Assembly: GCA_965225625.1 (NCBI GenBank)
Contig: CBDDBH010000034.1
Span: 496,001 to 560,000 of the forward strand
Source of the DNA: CBDDBH01 sp965225625
GTDB lineage: Bacteria > Pseudomonadota > Gammaproteobacteria > JADZEE01
Length of the DNA: 64,000 nucleotides
Direction of reading: 5' to 3'
How positions within the stretch are numbered: position 1 is the stretch's first letter; each line of letters starts with the position of its first letter. Positions 26,901 through 37,834 of this stretch are shown here, piece by piece. Under the pieces are notes generated by a model. That model was not told the DNA's origin. It ran no database searches and was given only the letters and a program-made list of their open reading frames with translations. A program made the position numbers and the translations under genes.

Positions 26901-29900
26901 CCGGTGCGGGTACGGGCGTTTGACGGCACGGTGTTCGATGAGGGGGTGTCGGTGGTGGCGGGGGGTAATCACACGTTGGTGGAGCGTGGCGACGGCACGT
27001 GGTGGGGTTGGGGGAGCAACTTATACGGCCAGTTAGGCGATGGGACGACGGTGACGCCGCGGTTGACACCGGTACAGGTATCGGTGGTACCGAGTCTGGC
27101 GACGTTGATGGGAGGTGTGATCCACACGGCGGCGTTGAAGACGGACGGCACGGTGTGGGGCTGGGGGCGCAACAACCAGGGTCAGTTAGGAGACGGGACG
27201 ACGACGCAGCGCAGCACGCCGGTGCAGGTGAGTGGGTTGAGTGGGGTGGTGCAGATAGCGCTGAGTGTGGACGGTTCACACACGGTGGCGTTACGCAATG
27301 ACGGCACGGTGTGGACATGGGGGTTCAACAGCAATGGACAGTTAGGGGACGGCACGGCGACGAGCCGGAGTTTACCGGTACAGGTACGCAAGGTGGACGG
27401 GACGGTACTCGATGGGGTGGTATCGGTGGCGGCGGGGAGTGGGCACACGGTGGCGTTGGGCGGTGACGGTCGGGTGTGGGCGTGGGGTTTGGATAATGCT
27501 GGTCAGTTGGGGAACGCGCAGAGCAACAGTACGACACCGGTGTTGGTGTTGCATACCGACGGGACGGTGTTCCAGGGGGTGGTATCGATAGAGGCGTTCG
27601 GTTTGACGTCGTTGGCGGTAACGGCGGACGGCACGCGCTGGGGCTGGGGTGGCGGCAGCTCAGGGGAGCTTGGCAACGGCGTGTTTGCGAACAACGCACA
27701 CCCGGTGGTGTTACCGGCGTTGGTGGACATCGCGGCGCTGGTGCACGGGTCGACTCACACGCTGGCGCGCACGGCGGGGGGAGAGTTGCGCACGTGGGGG
27801 ATTAACAGCAATGGTCAGTTAGGCGATGGCACGGTGGTGGCTCGGGCGGCAGCGGTGGCAGTGGTGGGTTCGGGGGGTAGTGGGGTGTTGAATCTGGGGG
27901 CTGCGGCGGCGGTGAACACGGTGCCGGTGGCGTTCGATGCCGAGCAGGTGGTGTTACCGGGCGGGGCGTTGTCGGGGGTGCTCCGCGGTGGTGATGCGGA
28001 CGGTGACGCGGTGACGTACACGTTGGTGGCGTTACCCACGCAGGGGGTGGTGACGTTAGTGGACGCATCCACGGGTGCGTTCGGGTACACGGCGAATATG
28101 GGTGCCAGTGGCACGGACACGTTTACGTTCAAGGTGAACGATGGGAGTGTGGACTCAGCGGTGGCGGTGGTGACGGTGCGGTTTGCATCGTTGGGGATAG
28201 TCCCGGGGATAGCGGTGGGGGTTAGCCACAGTGTGGCGTTACAGACGGACGGGACGCTGTGGAGTTGGGGGATTAACAGCAACGGTGAGTTAGGGGATGG
28301 CTCGTTGGTGCGGCGTTTGACGCCGGTGCGGGTACGGGCGTTTGACGGCACGGTGTTCGATGAGGGGGTGTCGGTGGTGGCGGGGGGTAATCACACGTTG
28401 GTGGAGCGTGGCGACGGCACGTGGTGGGGTTGGGGGAGCAACTTATACGGCCAGTTAGGCGATGGGACGACGGTGACGCCGCGGTTGACACCGGTACAGG
28501 TATCGGTGGTACCGAGTCTGGCGACGTTGATGGGAGGTGTGATCCACACGGCGGCGTTGAAGACGGACGGCACGGTGTGGGGCTGGGGGCGCAACAACCA
28601 GGGTCAGTTAGGAGACGGGACGACGACGCAGCGCAGCACGCCGGTGCAGGTGAGTGGGTTGAGTGGGGTGGTGCAGATAGCGCTGAGTGTGGACGGTTCA
28701 CACACGGTGGCGTTACGCAATGACGGCACGGTGTGGACATGGGGGTTCAACAGCAATGGACAGTTAGGGGACGGCACGGCGACGAGCCGGAGTTTACCGG
28801 TACAGGTACGCAAGGTGGACGGGACGGTACTCGATGGGGTGGTATCGGTGGCGGCGGGGAGTGGGCACACGGTGGCGTTGGGCGGTGACGGTCGGGTGTG
28901 GGCGTGGGGTTTGGATAATGCTGGTCAGTTGGGGAACGCGCAGAGCAACAGTACGACACCGGTGTTGGTGTTGCATACCGACGGGACGGTGTTCCAGGGG
29001 GTGGTATCGATAGAGGCGTTCGGTTTGACGTCGTTGGCGGTAACGGCGGACGGCACGCGCTGGGGCTGGGGTGGCGGCAGCTCAGGGGAGCTTGGCAACG
29101 GCGTGTTTGCGAACAACGCACACCCGGTGGTGTTACCGGCGTTGGTGGACATCGCGGCGCTGGTGCACGGGTCGACTCACACGCTGGCGCGCACGGCGGG
29201 GGGAGAGTTGCGCACGTGGGGGATTAACAGCAATGGTCAGTTAGGCGATGGCACGGTGGTGGCTCGGGCGGCAGCGGTGGCAGTGGTGGATCCGGTAGGG
29301 GGTAATCTTGGCGTGATTGCTGGTAACCCCAGACCTTTGGCCAGCGACTTTGATTTTGCGACCAACGACGTCGATACCTATACCGGCGTGCTCGACGTCG
29401 TCGATTTCGCTGGCGACCCGCTGACGTTCTCCATCGTCGCCCTAGGGAATAAAGGTGTACCCGCGATCACCAACGCGGCAACCGGTGCGTTCACTTATAC
29501 CCCGAACGCAAATACCACGGGCGTTGATACGTTCACGTTCAAAGCCAACGACGGCGTACGCGATTCCAACGTTGCCACCGCAACTGTGACGATCATTGAT
29601 ACCGTGCCGCCGCAGGGGGTAATCACGGTGCCGACGAACTTCAGTTCCGTCAGTGAACTGTTCCTGATCGAAGGCACGGCGAGCGACAACGCTTCGGGTG
29701 TTGCACTGGTAGAGCTGCAGATCACCGACGGCACGTTTTACGTCAATCCGCAGGGATTTTTCGTGCTCGTACCGACCCTCATTCCGTTGACCGGTACGAC
29801 GACCTGGTCGTTCAACACCAGCCCGGTCAACTGGACGCCGGGAACGAATTACACGGTCACGGCCTTTATCACCGACGCCGATGGGGCGGTGGGCGTCTCG

Positions 29901-32761
29901 CCGCCCGCCTCGTTTACCTTCACAGGTGGCGCAACACCGGCGTTCGCGACGCTAGATCTGACGCTATCGACGTCAAGCATTCTGTTCAACGGCATGATTG
30001 ATGCCTCGGTTAAACTGACCAAGGCTGGGGACCCCGCAGCGAACCTGACGGGTAACCCGGTCGTCATTAAATTCACACATCCGGATGCTGCCGAGACAGC
30101 ATTAGCACCCGTGCTGACTAACGAGTTCGGCCAGGCAACGTTGCAGGATATCGGTGGTGTGGGCAGCGGGGTGAGCTTCGACAAGAAAGGCACGTGGTCA
30201 GCGCGGGCGGAGTTTGCCGGGACGGCAGCGCTGGCACCGGCGAATTCATCGGATGAGTTATTGCTCGTTGGTACTGCCGCCGGCTATGCGGTGCTCGTGC
30301 AGGGGCGTCTGGCGAATCAGGAGGGGCTCGCCTCCCACAACAAGACCACCAACCGTATGTACCAGATCCTGAAGGACCGGGGCTTCGCCGATCAAAATAT
30401 TTTCTACTTCAACTTCGATGCGACCCAGGACGCTAACGGCGATGGAACGCCGGACAATCAGCAGGCAGACATCGGCGTTGACGCCGTGCCATCGAAGGCG
30501 GGGATCCAGTCGGCGATTGAGGGTCTGGCCGCGGCGGTGAACGGCAACCCGGCACCGGTGTACGTGATGATGGTGGATCACGGCGGGGATGAGAAGTTCT
30601 TCCTCGATGGTGCGGAAACCATTCTGCCCTCGGAGCTGGATGGGTGGCTCGACACGCTTGAAGCCGGACTGACGGGTGCGGCTTTGAACGAGCCACGGGT
30701 CGTTATTGTGGGTGCGTGTTACTCAGGTGGGTTCATCGATGACCTGGCGGGGGCGAACCGGCTGGTGATTACCAGTGCGGCGGCGAACGAGGAGTCCTAC
30801 AAGGGACCGTTGGAGCCCGATGGCATTCGCTCGGGCGAGTTCTTCCTGGAAGAGTTGTTCCAGTCGCTGGGCAAGGGCGACACGTTTGCCGATGCATTCA
30901 ATCTCGCTACTGACAAGACGGAGGTTTTCACCCGGCGTGGGGGCAGTCGGCGAACACCATCAACGCGTTCTTTGATGAGGCGACTCAGCATCCGCTGCTG
31001 GATGACAACGGCGACGGTATTCCGGCCAACTTCCTGGGACCGGAGACAGCGGACGGGGTGATTGCCCGTGACCTGGTGTTAGGCACTGGTCCGAACTTCG
31101 ACACCAACTCGGCGGACAACCCGGCGGACGTGGTGGCGGTGAACGGGACGCTGTTCGTCCCGGATGGAAACGCGAATGCGGCTTTGTTCCTGACCGCCAA
31201 CGACAACACCCAGGTGGCGCAGGCGTTCATAGAGATCCGTGAGCCGCTGACAGAGTTACTGCCATCGAACGGCACAGTGCAGTTAGAGGCCAATTTCATT
31301 CGCAGGCAATTATTGCCTCCGGGTGACTCGGGGAACCCGCTGCCGACAAGTTTCTTCACTATTTACGACGGCGTGACGACGCCGGGTAAATACGATGTCT
31401 TTTATTATGTAGAGGATACTGAGACGCACAACATCTCGCCGTCACAACGTGCGGTGCTCTACAAGAACAAGGGTTCAAATTTAAATCCGAGCGCATTCGC
31501 GTTGTCGACGCCGACGAACGGGACGACGGTGAAGACGGTGGCGTTGTTCGACTGGCAGGACGCTATGCCCGAGCCTACGGGTGCAGATCCAACTGACCTG
31601 ACCGGCGTGACTTATACGCTACGGATCGCCACGGATCCGGCGATGAGCAACGTGATCTACACGCGCGAAGAGATCCAGCAGTCACTATTGGCAGTAGATG
31701 ACACGGCGGGACTGGATGATCTGACGACCTATTACTGGGATGTGGAAGCCATCGACGGGTTTGGTGGGCGCACGTTGAGCAGTAACGGGCCGTTCCAGTT
31801 CGATACGGACAATCAGAATAATGTGCCGGGGGTAATCACGGGTTTGGTACACAGTGATGTGACGTTTGCTCGGCTGTCGGGTGTGCAGTTGACCGCATCG
31901 ATTGGTGGACCGGATGCCGTCGGTGTAAGTGGACCGGACGGTAGCTTTGCGTTGATCGTGAACTCGGGGCAGACCCAGTTGACGGGGACGCTTGCGGGAT
32001 TTGATGTGGGAACAGTAACTGCGGTGACGGTGGCACCGGGGCAAACGACCGCGGATGTGCGAGTGGCTCTCGCGCCGCAGGCGAGTGGGCCACAGGCGGA
32101 TGTCGCGACGACACTGATTGCCGATGTGGCGGGTGTCGCTCCCGGGGGTACGGTGACCTACACCGTAACGGTGACGAACAACGGGCCGAACGCCGCTACC
32201 GACGTGGTGGCGACCCAGACGCTGCCGGGGACGGCGACATTTGTTTCCGCGGCCGGGTGTACGGGTCCGGTGACGAATACGTTGACTTGCAGTGTCGGGA
32301 CGCTAGCTAACGGCGCGAGTCAGGTGTTCACGGTACAGGTTCAACCGCAAGATCTGGGGACGGCGACGACGGAGGTGACCGCGACGGCGAGCGAGTTCGA
32401 TACGAACACGGGTAACAACACGCGTAGCGTACAGACCCAGGTGGTAGCAGAACCCAGCTTGGACACGGACATGGACGGTGTGCCGGATGTGAGTGATGCG
32501 TTTCCGAATGATCCGAATGAGACGGCGGATAATGACGGTGACGGTGTCGGTGACAACGCGGATCTGGATGACGACAACGATGGGATCCCGGATGCTTATG
32601 AAATGGCGAATGGGCTCAATCCGTTGGTGGATGATGCGGCGTTGGATGCTGACGGGGACGGGTTTACTAATTTCCGGGAGTTTGAGAAGGGTAGTGATCC
32701 GCAAGATCCGGCGTCGAAGCCTATTGTGGATATGTCCTGGCTACTTTTGTTGTTGGAGTAG
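23913..32761 (+). CDS. Giant secreted RCC1-repeat / cadherin-like / C13-caspase-like protein (one frameshift)
   Basis: One gene of ~2949 codons, broken by a one-base shift near 30939-30943. The start is GTG 23913, followed by a signal peptide (LGLLFLCIAVTEADA). Order: RCC1 beta-propeller repeats (residues ~30-370, unit pattern VWAWGxNxxGQLGDG), a cadherin-like domain, more RCC1 repeats in a 474-residue block present three times, another cadherin-like domain (~1800-1890) and an Ig-like part. A C13/legumain-caspase-like protease domain follows with His2223 (MMVDHGGD) and Cys2269 (GACYSGGF). After the shift come fibronectin-like segments, a DUF11 domain, calcium-binding thrombospondin-3-type repeats (DNDGDGVGD, DLDDDNDG) and a hydrophobic end MSWLLLLLE. 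The first frame runs to 31061 and the second opens before 30950. It is probably cell-surface or secreted. Confidence 0.85.
25137..29289 (+). repeat. 1422-bp in-frame tandem repeat, 2.9 copies
   Basis: Units 25137-26558, 26559-27980 and 27981-29289 are identical as far as I can read, including identical translations on the antisense strand; the last is cut ~113 bases short, within AVAVV. Each unit encodes one cadherin-like domain plus a block of RCC1 repeats (474 residues). The period is a multiple of three, so copy-number change keeps the frame. The block is markedly G-rich on the coding strand, with GTG, TTG and GGG codons, unlike the RCC1 sequence at 24000-25100. Confidence 0.97.
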
Positions 32762-32964
32762 GTACCGCCGCTGTTAATTGTGGGCGTCTGTAAAGTCTGG
32801 CATTGGAGTCGTTGCCCGGTTCCCCGTCATGAGGTGGGTTGCTTCGGCGCGTTGCGCCTCGCAATGACCGAGAAGTTGTATTCGGCGAGATTGCTGTAGT
32901 CTCTGGTTATTGCCTGTCCCCTCCTCATGGGGGTGAGGACTACGGGCGAAGCCCGCTGCACGAA

Positions 32965-33005
32965 GCCCCCTAAAGGGGACGTTTTACGCAACCCACCTGT
33001 CAGCA
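32965..33005 (+). repeat. 41-base direct repeat, downstream copy
   Basis: This is the second copy of the element at 23608-23648, same orientation, 39 of 41 identical. It runs into a small hairpin (ACCTG-TCAG-CAGGT, 32995-33008). The surrounding 32762-33048 interval has no gene. Confidence 0.8.
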
Positions 33006-33048
33006 GGTAGCGTGCCTACAGGTAGCGGAATGTGCGGACTCGATGTGC

Positions 33049-33666
33049 TCATTCAGTACCGGCTTGATCCAACTTCGGTTCGCGCACAAAACTGAAGCGA
33101 TTTTCTAATTCCTCCATCGCCACCGGTTCGATTGGAAAATCACTTGCCCCCCATCGAAAAAATAACGCCGTCGGCTCTGCGTTGTGCGCTCGAAGTAGGC
33201 CTGCTTCCACATCCTCGTCGCTGGCAGATGCTCCGGTGTCAGTAACCAGATAGTCGAGCGCAAGGGCTAAGTCAGCGTCATGGATAATTCCAATGCCGTG
33301 TTCGGATTCCAGTAACAAGTCGCCGTCAGCGACAATGTGGGCAGCAGCAATCCGATCGACCGCGCGGCCGGTGTGTGTCTCCAGTAGTGTCTTGTCGTGC
33401 AATCGATAAACCCACGGCACGTAATCCAGCTCGACATACACGCGCTGAGGGCCGTTTTGGAAAAACCAGCATCCGCTTGGGTCGCAGGTGTAATTGCGGT
33501 TGATGAAATCTATCGCACGGTTATGGCGCAGCACGTCGCCGCCGAGCAGCCAGCGCCCGCGGCGGTCTAGACGCAACCAGCCGTAGCAGTGTGGCACGTT
33601 GGGCCACTTTGCCAGCGCCTGCAACACACTTGGGTCGAGCACGGATTGAAGATCAGGTGCGGGCAT
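33049..33666 (-). CDS. Conserved hypothetical protein
   Basis: A 205-residue cytosolic protein without signal or membrane segments. Visible features are PHCYGWLRLDRRGRW, an RNYTCDPSGCWFFQNGPQRV segment with two cysteines, and a basic/aromatic strand-rich middle. This pattern resembles a group of proteobacterial proteins of unknown function, and I do not assign a role. It is transcribed towards the repeat at 32965 and away from the amine dehydrogenase genes. Confidence 0.75.
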   Translation of the reverse strand: MPAPDLQSVLDPSVLQALAKWPNVPHCYGWLRLDRRGRWLLGGDVLRHNRAIDFINRNYTCDPSGCWFFQNGPQRVYVELDYVPWVYRLHDKTLLETHTGRAVDRIAAAHIVADGDLLLESEHGIGIIHDADLALALDYLVTDTGASASDEDVEAGLLRAHNAEPTALFFRWGASDFPIEPVAMEELENRFSFVREPKLDQAGTE

Positions 33667-33787
33667 CTGGGTTAACGTAGCGTTGAAACCTCAAGTTATT
33701 GTAATCAACGTGACGGGCGACCGCGATTGGAAAGCGCGCTCACAGTTGATCTGACTTCTCACTGATGCGAAAGTGCTGGCTGGTGCA

Positions 33788-34987
33788 ATGATGAAAACGT
33801 CTCTGAATCTCGCAATCTGTGTACTCCTGTCAGCGCTGCTGAACGTTGCTGCGTTCGCGGAGTCGGACACAGTCGGTACCGTCGAACAATTGCCGGCAGC
33901 CCCGGGTAAGCACTGGTTGTGGGTTTACGATGCCGTGTTGAATTTCATGATCGCGGGCCGCGCATCCCTGATCGATGCCGATACCGGGCGTTTCCTGGGC
34001 ATGGTCAACACCGGTTACTCCTTTACCCAGCTAACGCTACCGGCGGATCATCACGCTATTTATTCCGCTGAGACCTATTACAGTCGATATACCCGGGGCA
34101 AACGGACGGACGTAGTCACCATTTATGATCCGCAGACTCTGAGTCCGCTACGCGAGATCGAAATCCCGCCCAAGCGTGGCGCGACCATTCCCATGCTGCA
34201 CAGCGCGGTGCTCACCGACGACGAGCGTTACATGGTCGTGTTCAATATCACACCGGGTTCCTCGGTGACCATTGTCGATGTCGTCAACGCGCGGGTAGTG
34301 GGTGAGATAGAAACGCCGGGGTGTAGTTTGGTTTACCCAGCAGGCGTAAGACGATTTTTCATGCTTTGCACCGACGGCTCGGCGCTGACGGTCACGCTTG
34401 ATGAGGATGGTAAGCAGCAAGCCAAAACGCGTAGTAAACCGTTCTTTAATCCGGAAGTTGATCCTTTGAGCGAACGCAGCACGCGCTTGGGCGATACCTG
34501 GCTGTTTGCGTCATTCGATGGCTATCTGTACAGCGTAGACGTTGCCGGCGAGCAGCTCAGTTTCGGGCAACGCTGGTCTTTGTTTAGCGACGATGAGCGC
34601 AGCGATGCATGGCGCATGGGTGGGTTTCAGCACCTCGCGGTGCATCAACCCAGCGGGCTGCTCTATTCAATCATGCATCAAGGCGGCAAAAATACGCGAA
34701 AGGATCCGGGCAAGGACGTGTGGGTTTACGACGTTGCCGGTCGGCGCAAGGTGCGTGAGATAATCATGCGCAACACGACCGGTCTAATCGAGCTTACCCA
34801 GGACGAAGAGCCACTGTTGATCACGGCATTTACGCCGGTAAACAGCGTTGACGTTTACGATGCACGTAGCGGCAACTATCTTCGCACGATTGAGGAACTC
34901 GGTTACACGCCGAGCGGATTACAAGCGCCGTGGCGACCAACGAGCGACGATGCTGCCGCGCCAGGCAAACAGGAAACTAAGCAATGA
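33788..34987 (+). CDS. mauB: Amine dehydrogenase heavy (large) subunit
   Basis: A 399-residue periplasmic protein with a cleavable signal (LNLAICVLLSALLNVAAFA). The mature part is a seven-bladed beta-propeller of the methylamine/aralkylamine dehydrogenase heavy-chain family: KHWLWVYDAVLNFM, TVVTIYDPQTL-like blades, FFMLCTDGSALTV and a C-terminal VNSVDVYDARSGNYLRTI blade. The heavy chain holds the TTQ-bearing light chain encoded next, with which it overlaps by four bases (ATGA, 34984-34987). ATG codons at 33788 and 33791 are both possible starts. Confidence 0.92.
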   Translation: MMKTSLNLAICVLLSALLNVAAFAESDTVGTVEQLPAAPGKHWLWVYDAVLNFMIAGRASLIDADTGRFLGMVNTGYSFTQLTLPADHHAIYSAETYYSRYTRGKRTDVVTIYDPQTLSPLREIEIPPKRGATIPMLHSAVLTDDERYMVVFNITPGSSVTIVDVVNARVVGEIETPGCSLVYPAGVRRFFMLCTDGSALTVTLDEDGKQQAKTRSKPFFNPEVDPLSERSTRLGDTWLFASFDGYLYSVDVAGEQLSFGQRWSLFSDDERSDAWRMGGFQHLAVHQPSGLLYSIMHQGGKNTRKDPGKDVWVYDVAGRRKVREIIMRNTTGLIELTQDEEPLLITAFTPVNSVDVYDARSGNYLRTIEELGYTPSGLQAPWRPTSDDAAAPGKQETKQ

Positions 34988-35520
34988 ACTGGCTGGACAA
35001 ATGGTACGAGACCTCGGCGCGCAAAGTTGCACGCGCCAGCTCGCGACGCAGCTTTCTGTGCCGGTTGGGCACCGTGTTGGTGGGAGCCGCGGGCATACCG
35101 GTTCTGCCGGTAGCGCGTGCCGCATCACTGGGTCAAGCGGGCGCACCTGATGATATGGAGCTGGCTGGACCCGTCGGCGATCCAAGCAGTTGCGATTACT
35201 GGCGCCACTGTGCGATGGACGGTTACCTGTGCAGCTGTTGCGGTGGTAGCCACACAACTTGCCCACCCGGTACTGAGATGGCACCGATCACCTGGATCGG
35301 GACGTGTCGTAATCCGGGCGACGGCAAGGATTACATCATTTCCTACAACGACTGCTGCGGCAAACTGAATTGCGCCCGCTGTATGTGTGGTCGTAACGAA
35401 GGCGACAAGGCAATTTATTATCCGGCTAAAAGTAACGATATCGTCTGGTGCTTTGGCACCGAAAATAATCTGTACCACTGCACCACTGCATTAGTCGTCG
35501 GCGTTGCCCTGGACGGTTGA
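34984..35520 (+). CDS. mauA: Amine dehydrogenase light subunit, TTQ cofactor
   Basis: A 178-residue periplasmic protein with a long Tat-like leader (SSRRSFLCRLG) and a mature cysteine-rich domain. Trp104 (ITWIGTC) and Trp155 (IVWCFGTEN) are 51 residues apart, exactly as Trp57 and Trp108 of methylamine dehydrogenase, and would be crosslinked to tryptophan tryptophylquinone. Asp79 and Asp123 match the conserved Asp32 and Asp76. The enzyme oxidises a primary amine to an aldehyde plus ammonia, donating electrons to a periplasmic carrier. The aralkylamine type (tyramine, phenylethylamine) is more likely than methylamine given the CoA-ligase neighbour, but this is inferred. The maturation genes mauE, mauD and mauG are not beside it. 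Confidence 0.93.
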   Translation: MNWLDKWYETSARKVARASSRRSFLCRLGTVLVGAAGIPVLPVARAASLGQAGAPDDMELAGPVGDPSSCDYWRHCAMDGYLCSCCGGSHTTCPPGTEMAPITWIGTCRNPGDGKDYIISYNDCCGKLNCARCMCGRNEGDKAIYYPAKSNDIVWCFGTENNLYHCTTALVVGVALDG

Positions 35521-37086
35521 CCCCGCTAGTTGCCGACATTATCCCGCGCAATGCGCGCCTTTCGGGCGAGCGCGCGGCGGTCGTTTTTGGTGAACGCTGC
35601 ATCACCTTCGCAGAACATGCCGAGCGTGTTTACCGGCTTAGCAATGCACTGAGCAGTCGCGGCGTCCAGCGCCAGGATCGGATCTGCGTGCTTGCGCAGA
35701 ATTGTCCCGAATACTTTGAAGTCTATGGCGCCTGCGAGATCAGCGCCTTCATTGCTGCGCCGGTGAATTTTCGCTTCGCGCCGGCTGAAATCGAGGCGGT
35801 GATCACAAACGTCGCGGCACACGTGCTGTTTTTCGAGTATGAGTATGCGCAGACGGTGGCCGCACTGCGCGAAAATCTAGCGAGCGTCCGACATTTCGTA
35901 CAACTTGATCGTAGCGATACAGTTCCCCGATTGGGCGCTCAGCTACGAGGAAGTGCTGCAGCAGGCTGCGCCAACGCCCCCATCTCATGCAATCGGCGCC
36001 GACGACACCGCCTATATCATTCACACCAGCGGCACTACCGGCCGTCCCAAGGGCGCTATGCTCGGTCAGGCGGCGCAGCACGCAACTGCGGAGGTGATCA
36101 GCGCCGAAGGGGAGATTACCCCCCTTGATCGTGGCCTGATCGCGCAGCCGTTATTTCATGTAGGCGCAAAATTTCTGCAACTGGCCCACCACGTATGCGG
36201 CGCGACGATTTACCTGCACCGACGTTTTGAGCCGGATGACGTCTGGAATGCTCTGGAAACGCAGGCAATAACGACGCTGCAATTAGCGCCAACGATGATC
36301 GATCGCTTACTGGCGGAAGATGGAGCAGGGGAGCGGGATCCGGGCGCATTGCGGACTATTTTCTATTCCACCGCACCGATACGCGAATCGCTGTTACGTC
36401 GAGGATTGCAGAAGTTCGGTCCCGTGTTCCTACAACAGTACGGCGCGACCGAGTCTGGACCGGTCACGGCGTTGCTAAAGGACCAACACGTGCTCGATGG
36501 CAGCTTGCAGCAACAATCCTGGCTGCGCTCCGCCGGCTGCGCCAGTGTCGGTGTCGAGTTGAAGATTGTCGATTCGGCTGACCAACCGGTGGCGGCTGGA
36601 GTCTCCGGCGAGATCCTTGTGCGCAACGCCTATGCCACGCGCGGTTACTGGGCAGACGCGGATGGGACCAAGGCGGCGTTCCTTGATGGCTGGCTGCGCA
36701 TGGGCGACATCGGGTATCTCGATGAAGACGGATTTCTCTTCATCGTGGACCGCAAGAAAGACATGATTGTCTCGGGCGGGGAGAACATATATCCGCGAGA
36801 GGTCGAACTCGCTTTGCTTGAGCACCCGGGCGTCGATGATGTGGCTGTCTTTGGCATTCCGGACGATGTCTGGGGTGAATCGGTTCGTGCCGCCGTTGTT
36901 TTACGCTCTGGCGCGAAGATTGCCGAAGCCGAACTGATCGAGTATTGTCGCACCCGCATCGCGAGCTACAAGAAACCAAAACATGTCGATTTCCACACAG
37001 AGTTGCCGCGTTTGAGCACCGGGAAGATCGATAAACCGAAACTGCGTGCACCCTACTGGGCGGATCGTGACCGACAGGTGATCTGA
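35517..37086 (+). pseudogene. Acyl/aryl-CoA synthetase (AMP-forming), one frameshift
   Basis: An ANL-superfamily ligase of about 522 residues. The first part, from TTG 35517, runs to SDTVP. An extra C in CCCC at 35926-35929 shifts the frame; the rest continues as DWALSYEEVLQ to 37086. Removing one C restores one protein. It has the P-loop HTSGTTGRPKGAM, YGATESGP, GWLRMGDIGYLDEDGF, the hinge KDMIVSGGENIYP and the catalytic Lys in STGKIDKPKLR. It likely forms the CoA ester of an aromatic or fatty acid made from the aldehyde produced by the amine dehydrogenase; an aldehyde dehydrogenase is not seen here. The break is one base and may be an assembly error. Confidence 0.85.
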
Positions 37087-37135
37087 CTAACTCGAGCCGA
37101 TGCGATTGACTAAAACTTTACAAAGGATGGAATAA

Positions 37136-37756
37136 ATGCGTTTGTTGGTCATGGCTGTATTGCTCTGCACCTCGCTGATACTCAGTGCTGAGGGAGATGC
37201 ACAGGTCGGAAAAGGACTCTACGGCGTTTGCGCGGCCTGCCACGGGATGAACGGCGAAGGCGTCAGCGCGCTTAACGGGCCGCGCCTGGCCAATCAGGAA
37301 GACTGGTATCTGCGCCGCCAAATTCAGAATTACAAAGCGGGTATCCGCGGCACGCACCCACAGGACACCTATGGCCAACAGATGGCACCCATGGCCATGA
37401 TACTGGCCGATGACGCAGCGATAGATAACGTCATCGCCTATATCCAGTCGCGCAGCGCGGACTTGCAGGCGAATACAGTAGAAGGCGATGCCGAACGCGG
37501 CAAGGGGTTGTACGCAGTGTGTGCAGTGTGTCACGGCGCCAAGGCGGAGGGCATGCTGGCCCTGAACTCACCACGCTTGACCGGCCAGAACGACTGGTAT
37601 CTGGTACGCCAATTAAAGAATTTCAAAGCAGGGATCCGTGGGACTCACGCGGATGACCTTTATGGCCAGCAAATGTATCCCATGTCGCTGACCCTTACGG
37701 ATGATCAGGCTATCAACGACGTCGTTGCCTATATCAATACGCTCACTGCGCAATAG
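37136..37756 (+). CDS. Di-haem cytochrome c4-like protein
   Basis: A 206-residue periplasmic protein with a signal peptide and two homologous class I cytochrome domains. The haem motifs are CAACH (Cys32, Cys35, His36) and CAVCH (Cys129, Cys132, His133), each followed by a methionine-containing loop (GQQMAPMAM and GQQMYPMSL). This is the cytochrome c4 architecture. It follows the ligase by ~50 bases on the same strand and could take electrons from the TTQ amine dehydrogenase to the terminal oxidase; the pairing is inferred from position. Confidence 0.92.
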   Translation: MRLLVMAVLLCTSLILSAEGDAQVGKGLYGVCAACHGMNGEGVSALNGPRLANQEDWYLRRQIQNYKAGIRGTHPQDTYGQQMAPMAMILADDAAIDNVIAYIQSRSADLQANTVEGDAERGKGLYAVCAVCHGAKAEGMLALNSPRLTGQNDWYLVRQLKNFKAGIRGTHADDLYGQQMYPMSLTLTDDQAINDVVAYINTLTAQ

Positions 37757-37834
37757 AATCTGCGCGGCCGCCGGTGCCCTGGTTTGGCCTGAACTCAACG
37801 CGTATTCGGATCGCGGTCTGCCCGGTCGGTTAGC

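Noticed and set aside
25429..29152. Repeated antisense open frames of 60-178 codons, occurring three times at 1422-base intervals
   Set aside because: They are Pro/Thr/Ser-rich shadows of the tandem repeat in the giant gene, repeated only because the DNA is repeated.
25137..29289. Possible CRISPR or satellite array
   Set aside because: Units are 1422 bp with no spacers and encode continuous RCC1/cadherin-like protein sequence.
35905..36000. Independent start of a second, shorter CoA ligase at 35905
   Set aside because: The upstream frame supplies the missing N-terminal domain and the two join on removal of one C; a separate gene would lack the N-terminal fold.
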